A DNA stretch of 64,000 nucleotides, taken from Roseiarcus sp963787135. Lineage in GTDB: Bacteria > Pseudomonadota > Alphaproteobacteria > Rhizobiales > Beijerinckiaceae. Under the pieces are notes generated by a model. That model saw nothing but the letters and a program-made list of their open reading frames with translations. It was not told where the DNA came from and did no database searches. The stretch is taken from NCBI GenBank assembly GCA_963787135.1, contig CAWBBW010000018.1, forward strand, positions 1 through 64,000. The letters are read 5' to 3'. The position numbers were made by a program, and so were the translations under genes. The first letter of the stretch is position 1. Each line of letters starts with the position of its first letter. Positions 51,992 to 60,522 of the stretch are shown here, piece by piece.

Positions 51992-52330
51992 GGGCCGAAC
52001 GCAACCATGTTTCGCGCTTTGTTCGCAAGGGCGGTGGGCGCAACGGTCGCGAGCAAGTACTGAACGTGCAGCAGCGTTGTAATCTCTGGAAGGCGATGCA
52101 CAACCCACACAAGCGGTAGAAGATCGAGCAGGAGTTTGCTGCGTCGATCCCGTGCCTGAGCCGCCAGTGAGCGACGACACGCAGAACGCCACTTCGTCTG
52201 CCGCAACAATCACAGGCGCATGCTGGGAGCGCATTGGCGCGGACCAGGCCCCCAGCAACCGCTGAAAAGAAAACCACTGATTGCCTAGTCCGCTGCGTTT
52301 ATCTTAGCTTGGTGCTTGCAACTCAACCGC

Positions 52331-52861
52331 CTATTGGCATGATTCTCTGTAGCGCGCACAGGTGCCAGCGCCTTGCAAACCAAGCTCGTCCTTGTGTTCG
52401 CAAGTCCAGCGCAGGTGTGCACACAATCTCATATCAGGTCCGCTTGCCGGATCCGCCGCATCGGTAAGCACTGGTACAAGTGTCCCAAGGGCGGGCGAGG
52501 GATAGCCGTAGCCGCCGCCATAGTGAAGACCGTAGCCGTACCCACCGCCGACAAATTGACGTTGCCCAACTTGACGTTGAGGAAAGCTGCCGTTACCCAG
52601 GACTTCACCTTGCCCAACTTGATGTTGAGGAAAACCGCCGCCGCCAGGGACTTGACGTTGTCCAACTTGATGCTGAGGAAAGCCGCCGGCGCCCGGGACT
52701 TGACGTTGCCCAACCGGATGTTGAGGGCGGACGCCGCCGGCGGCATTCGAGACTTGGCGCTGTCCATGGAACAACTGTGGTTGCGCATTTTGCGCTTGCG
52801 CAGAATTGCAATACTGCAGCGTTAAAGCTGCAATGATGAAAAGGCTTGGTGCTCTTGCCAT
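52331..52861 (-). CDS. Secreted 16-residue-repeat protein with Cys-rich tail
   Basis: 176 residues with a signal peptide (MARAPSLFIIAALTLQYCNSAQAQ). The centre has four 16-residue repeats of the form PQHQVGQRQVPGGGGF (48-bp DNA period), then a Gly/Tyr-rich stretch (GGGYGYGLHYGGGYGYPS). The C-terminus holds four cysteines in RLCAHLRWTCEHKDELGLQGAGTCARYRESCQ. ATG 52861 follows GGAGGAAGTC. The family is unknown to me. Repeat-and-Gly/Tyr composition suggests a surface or extracellular structural role. Confidence 0.68.
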   Translation of the reverse strand: MARAPSLFIIAALTLQYCNSAQAQNAQPQLFHGQRQVSNAAGGVRPQHPVGQRQVPGAGGFPQHQVGQRQVPGGGGFPQHQVGQGEVLGNGSFPQRQVGQRQFVGGGYGYGLHYGGGYGYPSPALGTLVPVLTDAADPASGPDMRLCAHLRWTCEHKDELGLQGAGTCARYRESCQ

Positions 52862-53242
52862 GACTTCCTCCAATGATTTTATTCTTTGACGTTCAAAACA
52901 GTGCCACGAATGTCGCTCGAGCGCTGTGATATGGCTCACACGTCAAGCCGACGTCTCCGCGCGTCAGCCGTTTAGGAACTGTCTTGAGGCGGTGAAAGGT
53001 TGGAGCCCGGTCAGCACGGGCGCATCATACGATAACACTCTACGTCTATGTGATTATGTAATTTATTTGCCTCTGATAGTCGTCTTGGGTAAAATCTAAC
53101 GCTGGCGGCATTCTGTGGCCTGGGCGCCGAGGGATGGCGCGGATCGAACAGCAGACGGGTCCAAAAATCGGTCGCCCGAACAACATGGCGAAGTTTACGC
53201 GGCTTTTGAAAGTACCTAGAAGATATCGTGTGGAGTTCTTCT
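52862..53242. other. Gene-free stretch
   Basis: Upstream of the secreted repeat protein and of the small gene at 53243. It includes an AT-rich patch near 53030-53095 that could hold a promoter. The frames open here have unlikely amino-acid composition. No RNA gene or repeat was recognised. Confidence 0.4.
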
Positions 53243-53491
53243 ATGAGTGGTGGAACGCAGTCTTTGGCGGACCTGCACCAAAATCTTCGCGAGACAGACG
53301 GCTTTATTAGCATACTGGAAAGCGCGAGCAGGGAGCTCAAGATCATCATCGACTGGGACGAGTCCGTTCGGCCGGACCCTCAGCGCGGACATCAGTTGAC
53401 GTCCATCGCCGAGCAGTTGGCCATCGCGCGCGTCAAGCGGACCGTGCTCGCGCGACGGATTGAGCGGTTGCAGGCAAAGCCCAAGGGGTGA
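53243..53491 (+). CDS. Small hypothetical protein
   Basis: 82 residues, largely alpha-helical: SLADLHQNLRETDGFISILESASRELKIIIDWDESVRPDPQRGHQLTSIAEQLAIARVKRTVLARRIERL. GGAG lies seven bases before ATG 53243. Acidic and basic heptad-like stretches suggest a small helical protein. I do not recognise a family and there is no gene partner nearby. Confidence 0.5.
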   Translation: MSGGTQSLADLHQNLRETDGFISILESASRELKIIIDWDESVRPDPQRGHQLTSIAEQLAIARVKRTVLARRIERLQAKPKG

Positions 53492-54072
53492 CGTCGCATT
53501 TGACGCCATGGTTTCGCTAATGCCCGACGGCGCGCAGCCGAGGGCGCCCCCGACCGTCGGCAATTGAGTCGACAATTGCTTCCCTAAATCAGAATTCTGT
53601 GGTATTGTGTGCCCTCCTCACCGGCGGAGGGGCCCTTCGATCACGGCGAGTCGCAAAAAAGTTAAGGTTAAGGGCGCACCGACGCCAGTTTCTCCGTAAT
53701 CTATTGAAACGGCGAGATTCTATATTTTTATTTCCTCGCGCCGGATTTTCATTTCCTCGTCGTGCGGGGTTCACTTTAGCTTTGATTTCCTTGCGATCGG
53801 CTTTCAATTCCTTGCTTCCGGGCCGGACGGCCGCCGCGGCTGCAAAAACGACGACAGTTTTTGGCGCCTAACTCTTTGAAAATATTGCCGCGTTGCCAAA
53901 CATGCACGGTGCTCATCGCGGTGATGAGTCCATCATAGCACAGCGTGCTCGAGCGCTTGGCCTCGCTTGCAAGGTCCGAGCCTCGTCCTCGCTCCACCGT
54001 CCAATTGCCGCGCCTGCGAAATGGCCCTATGGCTCGCCGGTATTCCGTCAAAGCCGAGGCCGGTCGCCGCCG
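53492..54072. repeat. Gene-free stretch with family B repeat array copy 2
   Basis: At 53722-53817 ATTTCCT words recur with 21-base spacing (A at 53730 and 53751, then 53785 and 53806, with a degenerate unit between). The sequence before the array (TAATCTATTGAAACGGCGAG) resembles the one before copy 1 (TTAAGTCATTGAAAAATAAG), so the element extends beyond the array. The rest, to 54072, shows no convincing gene. Confidence 0.7.
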
Positions 54073-55116
54073 ATGAAAGCTCCGCGCAAATATTTCGAGC
54101 CGCTCGCGATCGGCGCGCCGCGCCCGCTTCTCGAACTGCCGTTCCGGCTCGAGCGGATGATCCATTTCGTGCCGCCGCACAACGAGAAACTGCGGGCGAA
54201 GGCGGGCGAGCTCGTGAGCCAGGTCGACGTCCTGCTCGGCAATCTCGAGGACGCGATTCCCATCGAAGCCAAGACCGCGGCGCGCGAGGGCGTCATCGCC
54301 ATGGCGCGGGCGACCGAGTTCGGCGCGACGGGCTTATGGGTGCGCGTCAATGCGCTGAACTCTCCCTGGTTTCTCGACGACATGACGCGGCTCGTCGGCG
54401 AGATCGGCGACAAGCTCGACGTCGTGATGATCCCCAAGGTCGAGGGCGACTGGGACATTCATTTCGTCGACCAGTATCTCGCGCTGCTCGAGGCGCGGCA
54501 CGGTCTCAAAAGGCCGATTCTCGTGCACGCCATCCTCGAGACGGCTGAGGGCGTCAACAATGTCGCTTCGATCGCGGCGGCGTCTCCGCGCATGCATGGC
54601 ATGAGCCTTGGTCCAGCCGATCTTGCGGCCTCGCGCGCGATGAAGACGACGCGCGTCGGCGGCGGCCATCCCGACTATAGAGTGCTCGCCGACGCCTCGG
54701 AGCCCGGCGCGGCGCGGCCGAGCGCCCAGCAGGATCCCTGGCACTATACGATCGCACGCATGGTCGACGCCTGCGCGGCCAACGGCATCAAGCCGTTCTA
54801 TGGGCCCTTCGGCGATTTTTCCGACCCCGCCGCCTGCGAAGCGCAGTTCCGCAACGCCTTTCTGCTCGGCTGCGCCGGCGCCTGGACGCTGCATCCGAGC
54901 CAAATCGCCATCGCCAAGAAAGTCTTCTCGCCCGATCCGGCCGAGGTCGCCTTTGCGAGCAAGATTCTGGCCGCGATGCCGGACGGCTCCGGCGCGGTGA
55001 TGATCGACGGCAAGATGCAGGACGACGCGACCTGGAAGCAGGCGTGCGTCATTGTCGAACTCGCAAAGCAGGTGGCGGCAAGGGACGCCGGATATGCGGC
55101 GGTCTATCAGCTCTGA
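54073..55116 (+). CDS. CoA-ester lyase, HpcH/HpaI aldolase / citrate-lyase-beta family
   Basis: 347 residues: MKAPRKYFEPLAIGAPRPLLELPFRLERMIHFVPPHNEKL, then a family motif DVLLGNLEDAIPIEAKTAAREG with the metal-binding acidic pair, MIPKVEGDWDI and ILETAEGVNN (metal Glu), HGMSLGPADLAAS, and GCAGAWTLHPSQI, a signature of malyl-CoA/citramalyl-CoA lyases. It should reversibly cleave a beta-hydroxyacyl-CoA such as malyl-CoA. ATG 54073 fits relatives although the Shine-Dalgarno is poor. Which CoA ester is used cannot be decided. Confidence 0.83.
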   Translation: MKAPRKYFEPLAIGAPRPLLELPFRLERMIHFVPPHNEKLRAKAGELVSQVDVLLGNLEDAIPIEAKTAAREGVIAMARATEFGATGLWVRVNALNSPWFLDDMTRLVGEIGDKLDVVMIPKVEGDWDIHFVDQYLALLEARHGLKRPILVHAILETAEGVNNVASIAAASPRMHGMSLGPADLAASRAMKTTRVGGGHPDYRVLADASEPGAARPSAQQDPWHYTIARMVDACAANGIKPFYGPFGDFSDPAACEAQFRNAFLLGCAGAWTLHPSQIAIAKKVFSPDPAEVAFASKILAAMPDGSGAVMIDGKMQDDATWKQACVIVELAKQVAARDAGYAAVYQL

Positions 55117-55171
55117 ACGAGCGGCAAATCCCGAATTTGACGGCGCGTCAGGCTCGGTTTAGGTCAGTTTT

Positions 55172-55504
55172 ATGACGACCCGCATCGCCAAATACGACAT
55201 CGGTCAGGTGGTTAGGCATCGGATCTATCCGTTCCGGGGCGTCATTTTCGACGTCGATCCGACCTTCGCCAACACCGAGGAATGGTGGCGCTCGATCCCG
55301 GCCGAAATCCGTCCGGCCAAGGACCAGCCATTCTACCATCTCTACGCCGAAAACGCCGACAGCCAGTATATTGCCTATGTGTCGGAACAGAATCTTCTGC
55401 CCGACGAATCAGGGGAGCCGGTGCGCCATCCGCAGGTCAGCGAGACGTTCGAACGAACGCCCGACGGCCGCTATCGCTTTCGCGGAAAATCGCTCGCGAG
55501 CTGA
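55172..55504 (+). CDS. hspQ: Heat shock protein HspQ
   Basis: 110 residues with the HspQ/YccV hemimethylated-DNA-binding-type domain: AKYDIGQVVRHRIYPFRGVIFDVDPTFANTEEWW, AKDQPFYHLYAENADSQYIAYVSEQNLLPDESGEPVRHPQV. In E. coli it is a specificity-enhancing factor for Lon and is heat-induced. No clear sigma-32 promoter was identified in the 55-base gap upstream. Confidence 0.9.
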   Translation: MTTRIAKYDIGQVVRHRIYPFRGVIFDVDPTFANTEEWWRSIPAEIRPAKDQPFYHLYAENADSQYIAYVSEQNLLPDESGEPVRHPQVSETFERTPDGRYRFRGKSLAS

Positions 55505-55536
55505 ATCAGGGCGCTCGCAAGAGCCCCGAACATTGA

Positions 55537-55570
55537 AGGCGCGCCCGGGCTCTCCGGACGCGCCTCTTCT
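55537..55570 (+). terminator. Terminator hairpin after hspQ
   Basis: Stem AGGCGCG / CGCGCCT plus an inner CCGG/CCGG pair, followed on the plus strand by CTTCTCT. It lies between the convergent hspQ and IalB-family genes and may serve both. Confidence 0.55.
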
Positions 55571-55599
55571 CTGCGTGCTCGTTTGAGGCGAACGCCGCG

Positions 55600-56415
55600 C
55601 TATTGTTTTGGCTGAGGGGCGGGCGCGGCGGCCGGCGCCGCGGGAGCGGCGGCAGGCGCTGCGGCGCCTGGTGCTGCGGCGGCTCCGCTCTGCTGCTGCT
55701 CGAGTTGCTTCCGCTGCTCCTCGGCCCTCTTCTGCAACTGCTGCTGCAGCTGCTGGCGCTGCTGCTCGAGCAGCTTGGGGTCGGTCGGCTTGCCGTCGAA
55801 CGACGGGCCGAAATCTTTCAGCGGGATGTTAAAGGTCAATTCCCGGCCGGATGGCTCGCCATTACCGGGAACCCGCATCACGACACTCAGCGTTTGCGCC
55901 TTTTTCAGGGACGCGAGCGTGCTGGCTCCGATGTCGATTTCGGCTGAGCACGCGTTCTGGAAGCACATGTCGTACTTGCCCTCGATCGGTTCGCCCTTGT
56001 CGATGATGACGCGGAATCCAGGCTTCAACAGCATGCCGATCGGCAGCATCAGGAGGCGCAACTTGCGCCTCTCTTCGCCCGCCAGTTCGAACACGTTGAT
56101 GCTGACCATCGGCGGCTGATCGGCCGAGGTGGCGAAGTCGCGCATGGTGGCGCAGGCGTCCTTGCCGGTGTTGGGCTCCTTGGCGCAGAACTTGGCCCAT
56201 TGCGGCTCGGGCGAGACCAGGTCGACCTTCGAGGGCGGCGCAGGCTGCGCGGGCTGGCCGCCGGGAGCAGGCTGGGCGGGGGCCGGCTGCGCCGGTGCTG
56301 CAGGCGCTGGTGCCGCGGGCTTCGCCGGCGCGGTCTGCGCGAAGGCGCAGCCAGCGCCGAGGCCGAGGCTCAATGCGAGCGCAGCGGCGCCCAGGCGCGT
56401 AACATGAAAACTCAT
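55600..56415 (-). CDS. IalB-family protein with Gln/Ala-rich C-terminus
   Basis: About 271 residues. A signal peptide (MSFHVTRLGAAALALSLGLGAGCAFAQ) is followed by a Pro/Ala linker, an IalB core (WAKFCAKEPNTGKDACATMRDFATSADQPPMVSINVFELAGEERRKLRLLMLPIGMLLKPGFRVIIDKGEPIEG, CFQNACSAEIDIG) and a C-terminal stretch of about 65 residues rich in Gln then Ala/Pro (coiled-coil-like LEQQRQQLQQQLQKRAEEQ). ATG 56415 follows AAAGGACG. Longer and more low-complexity than the paralogue at 37028-37561. Confidence 0.85.
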   Translation of the reverse strand: MSFHVTRLGAAALALSLGLGAGCAFAQTAPAKPAAPAPAAPAQPAPAQPAPGGQPAQPAPPSKVDLVSPEPQWAKFCAKEPNTGKDACATMRDFATSADQPPMVSINVFELAGEERRKLRLLMLPIGMLLKPGFRVIIDKGEPIEGKYDMCFQNACSAEIDIGASTLASLKKAQTLSVVMRVPGNGEPSGRELTFNIPLKDFGPSFDGKPTDPKLLEQQRQQLQQQLQKRAEEQRKQLEQQQSGAAAAPGAAAPAAAPAAPAAAPAPQPKQ

Positions 56416-56685
56416 CAATCGTCCTTTCAGACCGTAGGAATTGGTCGCCATTTGGCTCGTAGTGACGCGTCCAGCGTCACTCGGCGCACCCGGTTCGGCT
56501 TCGGCGAGCCTTCGGGCGACAGTATGACGCGACGGCGCCGCGAACGGGCGTTTCTTCGGTGCGCGCCCTCTTTCCACATTCGGCGCGACAATCCAATAGC
56601 AATTTCGTCGCAGCGCTGGTTCCCGCCCTCGAAAAATGGTCCGCGGGCGAAGATTCGGCGCAATCGTCCGGTGCTAAGCTCAAGT

Positions 56686-58489
56686 ATGACAGGTCTTGCG
56701 ATTCGTCTGGCGCTCGCCGCCGCTTTGCTGGTCGCCGCCACGGTCGGGCGCGCTGAAATCGGCGAACCGGCCGGCGCGATCGCCATGCATGGCGAGCCGG
56801 CGCTGCCGCCGGGCTTCGCGCATCTCCCATACGTCAACCCGGACGCCCCCAAAGGCGGCCGGCTCGATCTCGCCTATCTCGGCGCGTTCGACAGCCTGAA
56901 CCCCTATAATGTCAAGGCGCTGTCGACCGCCCAGGGTCTCGTCGGCAACGTCTATCAATCGTTGATGGCCCGGTCAGACGATGAGCCGTTCACGCTCTAC
57001 GGACTCATCGCCCGAAGTCTCGAGATCAACGACGCGCGGGACAAGCTCGTCTTCCATCTCGATCCGGCGGCGCATTTTTCGGACGGCTCGCCGATCACTT
57101 CCGCTGATGTCCTCTTCACCTTCAATCTTCTTAAGGCGAAAGGCCGTCCGCAGCAGCGCGCCGCCTTCAGTCTCGTGAAGTCTATCGAAGCGCCGGACGA
57201 CTGGACTGTGCGCTACGACCTTTCGGGCGCGAACGACCGCGAGCTGCCGCTGACGCTCGCGATCATGCCGGTGCTGTCGCGCGCCCATACCGACGCCGAG
57301 CATTTCGAGGATCAGACGCTCCAGATTCCGGTGGCGTCCGGGCCCTATCGGGTCGCGGAGGTCAAGCCCGGGGAGCGCCTCGTGCTCGAGCGCGATCCGA
57401 ACTACTGGGGGCGCGATCTGCCGATCTCGAAAGGCCTCTATAACTTCGACACCATCCGCATCGACTATTTTCGCGACGCGACCGCCATGTTCGAGGCCTT
57501 CAAGGCTGGGCTCATCGACTTCCGCATCGAGGAGGACGCGACGCGCTGGCGGTCCGAATACGATTTCCCGGCCGTCAAGGACGGCCGCATCGTCACGGCC
57601 ACGATCCCGAACGGGCTGCCGAAGGGCGTCTCGGGCTTCGCCTTCAACACCCGCCGCGCCGCTCTTCGCCGACTCGCACGTGCGCGAGGCGCTCGCCTCG
57701 ATGTTCGACTTCGAATGGATCAACGCCAATCTCTATGCCGGCGCGTTCAAACGCTCTGAGGGTTTCTTCGACGACAGCGACCTGTCGTCGATCGGCCGGC
57801 CGGCCTCCGAGCGTGAGCGCGCCCTGCTCGCGCCCTTCCCCGGGGCAGTGCGCGCCGACGTGATGGAGGGCCAATGGCGAGCGCCGGCATCTGATGGGAC
57901 CGGACGGGATCGGTCTCTCGCGCGCGCCGCAATCGACAAGCTCGCGGCGGCGGGCTACGTGCTCAGGGACGGGCGCCTCGTCGATCGCAGCGGGAGCCCG
58001 TTCGCTTTCGAGATCACGGTCAAGAACCGCGAGGAAGAGCGACTCGCGCTCGCCTATGCGCGCAATCTCGCGCGGATCGGGGTCACGGCGAACGTCCGAC
58101 TGGTCGACGAGGTCCAGTTTCAGCGGCGGCGCGCCCGGTTCGATTTCGACATGATGATCGGCACGTGGACCGCCTCGCCCTCGCCCGGCAACGAGCAGCG
58201 CGGCCGGTGGAGCTCGGCGGCGGCCAACGCCGAAGGCGCCTACAACATTTCCGGCGCCGCCTCGCCGGCGATCGACGCGATGATCGCGGCCATTCTGGCG
58301 GCGAGGACAAACGAGGATTTTGTCGCCGCGGTGCGCGCGCTCGACCGGGTGCTGATCTCCGCCTTCTACATCGTGCCTCTCTACTATTCCCCCGAGCAGT
58401 GGATCGCCTATTCGAGCAAGCTTGGCCGGCCCGACGAAACGCCGATCTTCGGCGTCGATCTCGCCGCCTGGTGGAGACGCGAGCCGTGA
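56686..58489 (+). pseudogene. Extracellular solute-binding protein family 5 (YejA-like), one frameshift
   Basis: Signal peptide LAIRLALAAALLVAATVGRAE, then MHGEPALPPGFAHLPYVNPDAPKGGRLDLAYLGAFDSLNPYNVKA, the YejA-type start of oligopeptide/microcin C-like binding proteins. After FAFNTRRA (about 57659) the frame slips by one base and continues FADSHVREALASMFDFEWINANLYAGAFKRSEGFFDDSDLSSIG to the usual C-terminus (ISAFYIVPLYYSPEQWIAYSSKL) at 58489. Corrected length about 600 residues. Probably an intact peptide-binding protein with a sequence error. No permease genes follow. Confidence 0.87.
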
Positions 58490-58583
58490 CTTCCGGCTCG
58501 TCCTCTTGCGCGGCCCCTCGGGCGGCGCCAGCTTAAGCGGAGGCGTCGCCGGCCCTGAAGCGACGGCGAAGACGGAGAGCGGC

Positions 58584-59246
58584 ATGGCGGATGCGGACGA
58601 AACCCTGGTCATCGATATCGTCAGCGACGTGGTCTGTCCCTGGTGCTATCTCGGCGAAAAACGTCTCGACGCCGCGCTTGAGCAGGAGCCTCAGCCCGTC
58701 GTCCTGCGCTGGCGCCCCTATCAGCTCGATCCGACAATTCCAGAAGGCGGGCTCGACCGAGCCGCCTATATGGAGAAAAAATTCGGCAAGGACGGACGGC
58801 TGAAGACTGTCCACGACAATCTCGTCCGGCTCGGCGCGGAAGTCGGCCTTCCTTTCGCTTTCGACAGGATCAAGCGGGCGCCGAACACGCTGGACGCCCA
58901 TCGCCTCATCCGCTGGTCCGCCTCGGCCGGCGCGCAACGCGACGTCGTCGGCCGGTTGTTTCGAGCCTATTTCGTCGAGGGCCGCGACATCGGCGACCGC
59001 GCTGTGCTGATCGACATCGCAAGAGAGAGCGGGCTCGACGCCCGCCTCGTCGAAAAGCTCCTCAGCGAGGACGCCGACAAGGACGCGGTGCGGCGCGAGA
59101 TCGCCGAGGCCCAGGCGATCGGCGTGACGGGGGTGCCGTTCTTCATCTTCGCAAACCGCCTCGCCGTGCCCGGCGCGCAGAACGCCGACGTGTTGCGCCG
59201 GGCGATGGGGCAGGCGCGGGAAGCGATGAAGGAGGCGGCGGCGTAA
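58584..59246 (+). CDS. DsbA-family oxidoreductase, FrnE-like
   Basis: 220 residues, cytoplasmic. DVVCPWCYLGEKRL holds the CPWC redox motif, followed by the helical insertion and IGVTGVPFFIFANRLAVPGAQ (cis-Pro loop) typical of FrnE/2-hydroxychromene-isomerase-like proteins. ATG 58584 follows GGAGAGC. It could be a disulfide isomerase or a glutathione-type isomerase. Confidence 0.88.
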   Translation: MADADETLVIDIVSDVVCPWCYLGEKRLDAALEQEPQPVVLRWRPYQLDPTIPEGGLDRAAYMEKKFGKDGRLKTVHDNLVRLGAEVGLPFAFDRIKRAPNTLDAHRLIRWSASAGAQRDVVGRLFRAYFVEGRDIGDRAVLIDIARESGLDARLVEKLLSEDADKDAVRREIAEAQAIGVTGVPFFIFANRLAVPGAQNADVLRRAMGQAREAMKEAAA

Positions 59247-59283
59247 CCTCTCTTCAAATCCGCCGGAAAGAGCCCGAGTTCGC

Positions 59284-59778
59284 ATGACGACGCCCCTCCC
59301 TCATCCGCGCGGCGGCCTCTATTTCGAGGATTTTTCCGTGGGCCGCGTCTTCCGCCATCGCTTGACCCGCACCGTCACGCAGATGGACAACATGCTCTTC
59401 TCCAACATGACGCTCAATCCGCAGCCGCTGCATATCGATGCGCATTTCTGCGCCACCGAGACCGAATGGGGCCGGCCGCTGATGAACTCGCTCTTCACTC
59501 TCGGCCTGATGATCGGCATTTCGGTCAACGACACCACGGTCGGCACCACCATCGCCAATCTCGGAATGACCGACGTCGTCTTTCCCGCGCCGCTGTTCGA
59601 GGGCGACACGGTTCGGGCCGAAACGGAGGTGCTGTCGGTGCGCGCGTCGAAGTCGCGCCCCGACGCGGGGCTGGTCGAGTTCCGCCATCGGGCATTCAAT
59701 CAGGATGGGACCCTGGTCGCCGAGTGTCGCCGCACTGCTTTCATGCGCCGGCGCGGGCCGGAAGTGCTCTCGGCCTGA
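59284..59778 (+). CDS. MaoC-like hydratase
   Basis: 164 residues with a hot-dog fold: YFEDFSVGRVFRHRLTRTVTQMDNMLFSNMTLNPQPLHIDAHFCATETEWGRPLMNSLFTLGLMIG (catalytic Asp/His region), then TVGTTIANLGMTDVVFPAPLFEGDTVRAETEVLSVRASKSRPDAGLVEFRHRAFNQDGTLVAECRRTAFMRR. It should hydrate an enoyl-CoA such as mesaconyl-CoA. The CoA-lyase gene downstream starts two bases after its stop, so the pair probably acts in one CoA-ester pathway. Confidence 0.88.
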   Translation: MTTPLPHPRGGLYFEDFSVGRVFRHRLTRTVTQMDNMLFSNMTLNPQPLHIDAHFCATETEWGRPLMNSLFTLGLMIGISVNDTTVGTTIANLGMTDVVFPAPLFEGDTVRAETEVLSVRASKSRPDAGLVEFRHRAFNQDGTLVAECRRTAFMRRRGPEVLSA

Positions 59779-59780
59779 CC

Positions 59781-60515
59781 TTGCGCTCGCTCATCATCGC
59801 GCCGGGCGACGACGAGGCGAAGCTGGCTGCAGCGGTCAAGAGCGGCGCCGATGCCGTCGTGATCGATCTTGCCCTCGCGCCGCAAGCCCGGCCGGCGGCG
59901 CGCGCGAATGCGGCGCGGCTGCTCGCGAAGGCGCAAGTCATTGCCCCCACGTTGATGGTTCGCGTGAACCCGCTCGGCGAGGCCGAGACCGATCGCGACC
60001 TCGACGCCGTCATGGGACAGGCGCCCTTCGCGATAGTGCTGCCGCACGCGCTCAAGGCCGGCGATCCAGCAGCTCTCGGCTCGGCTCGCGGTGCGCGAGG
60101 CGCTCGGCGACCTCGAGGACGGTTCGACCCGCATCGTCGCAGTCGCCGACACCGCCGCGGCGCTGATCGGCCTGGCGGGGGCCAGGGAGATGAGCGCACG
60201 GCTGATCGGCCTCGCCTGGGACGCCGAGGGGCTCAGGGCGGACATCGGCGCCGAGACCTGCCGGGACGAGTTCGGCGCCTATGCCGGACCTTGTCGTCTC
60301 GCGCGCGACCTCGCGCTTCTCGCCGCGACCGCAGCCGGCGTCGCGGCGATCGACGCGGCTTCGACCGACATTCAGCGATCCCGAGCGCCTGCGCGCCGAG
60401 GCTATCGCGGCGAGGCGCGACGGCTTCGCCGCCAAGCTTGCCGCCGACCCGGATCAGGCAAAGATCATCAACGAGGTTTTCGGCGCCCGGCGGCGATCCG
60501 AGCGCGCGTCTCTGA
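59781..60515 (+). pseudogene. Second HpcH/HpaI-family CoA-ester lyase, frameshifted
   Basis: Likely TTG start 59781, two bases past the MaoC stop. Frame 1 gives LRSLIIAPGDDEAKLAAAVKSGADAVVIDLALAPQARPAARANAARLL and VRVNPLGEAETDRDLDAVM. At about 60062 one extra base moves to IQQLSARLAVREALGDLEDGSTRIVAVADTAAALIGLAGAREMSARLIGLAWDAEGLRADIGAETCRDEFGAYAGP. At about 60370 another moves to FSDPERLRAEAIAARRDGFAAKLAADPDQAKIINEVF. A third near 60485 would reach the TGA at 60513-60515. Domain order is conserved across the slips. The C-terminus is short for the family, so the true end is uncertain. Confidence 0.78.
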
Positions 60516-60522
60516 GCCTCGA

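Noticed and set aside
52430..52760. Regularly spaced repeats that might suggest a CRISPR array
   Set aside because: The 48-bp units are in frame and encode a Gln/Gly-rich tandem-repeat protein with a signal peptide; there are no unique spacers and no cas genes.
53011..53349. 112-residue minus-strand frame near the small hypothetical gene
   Set aside because: No Shine-Dalgarno, unusual composition and overlap with the better-supported gene at 53243.
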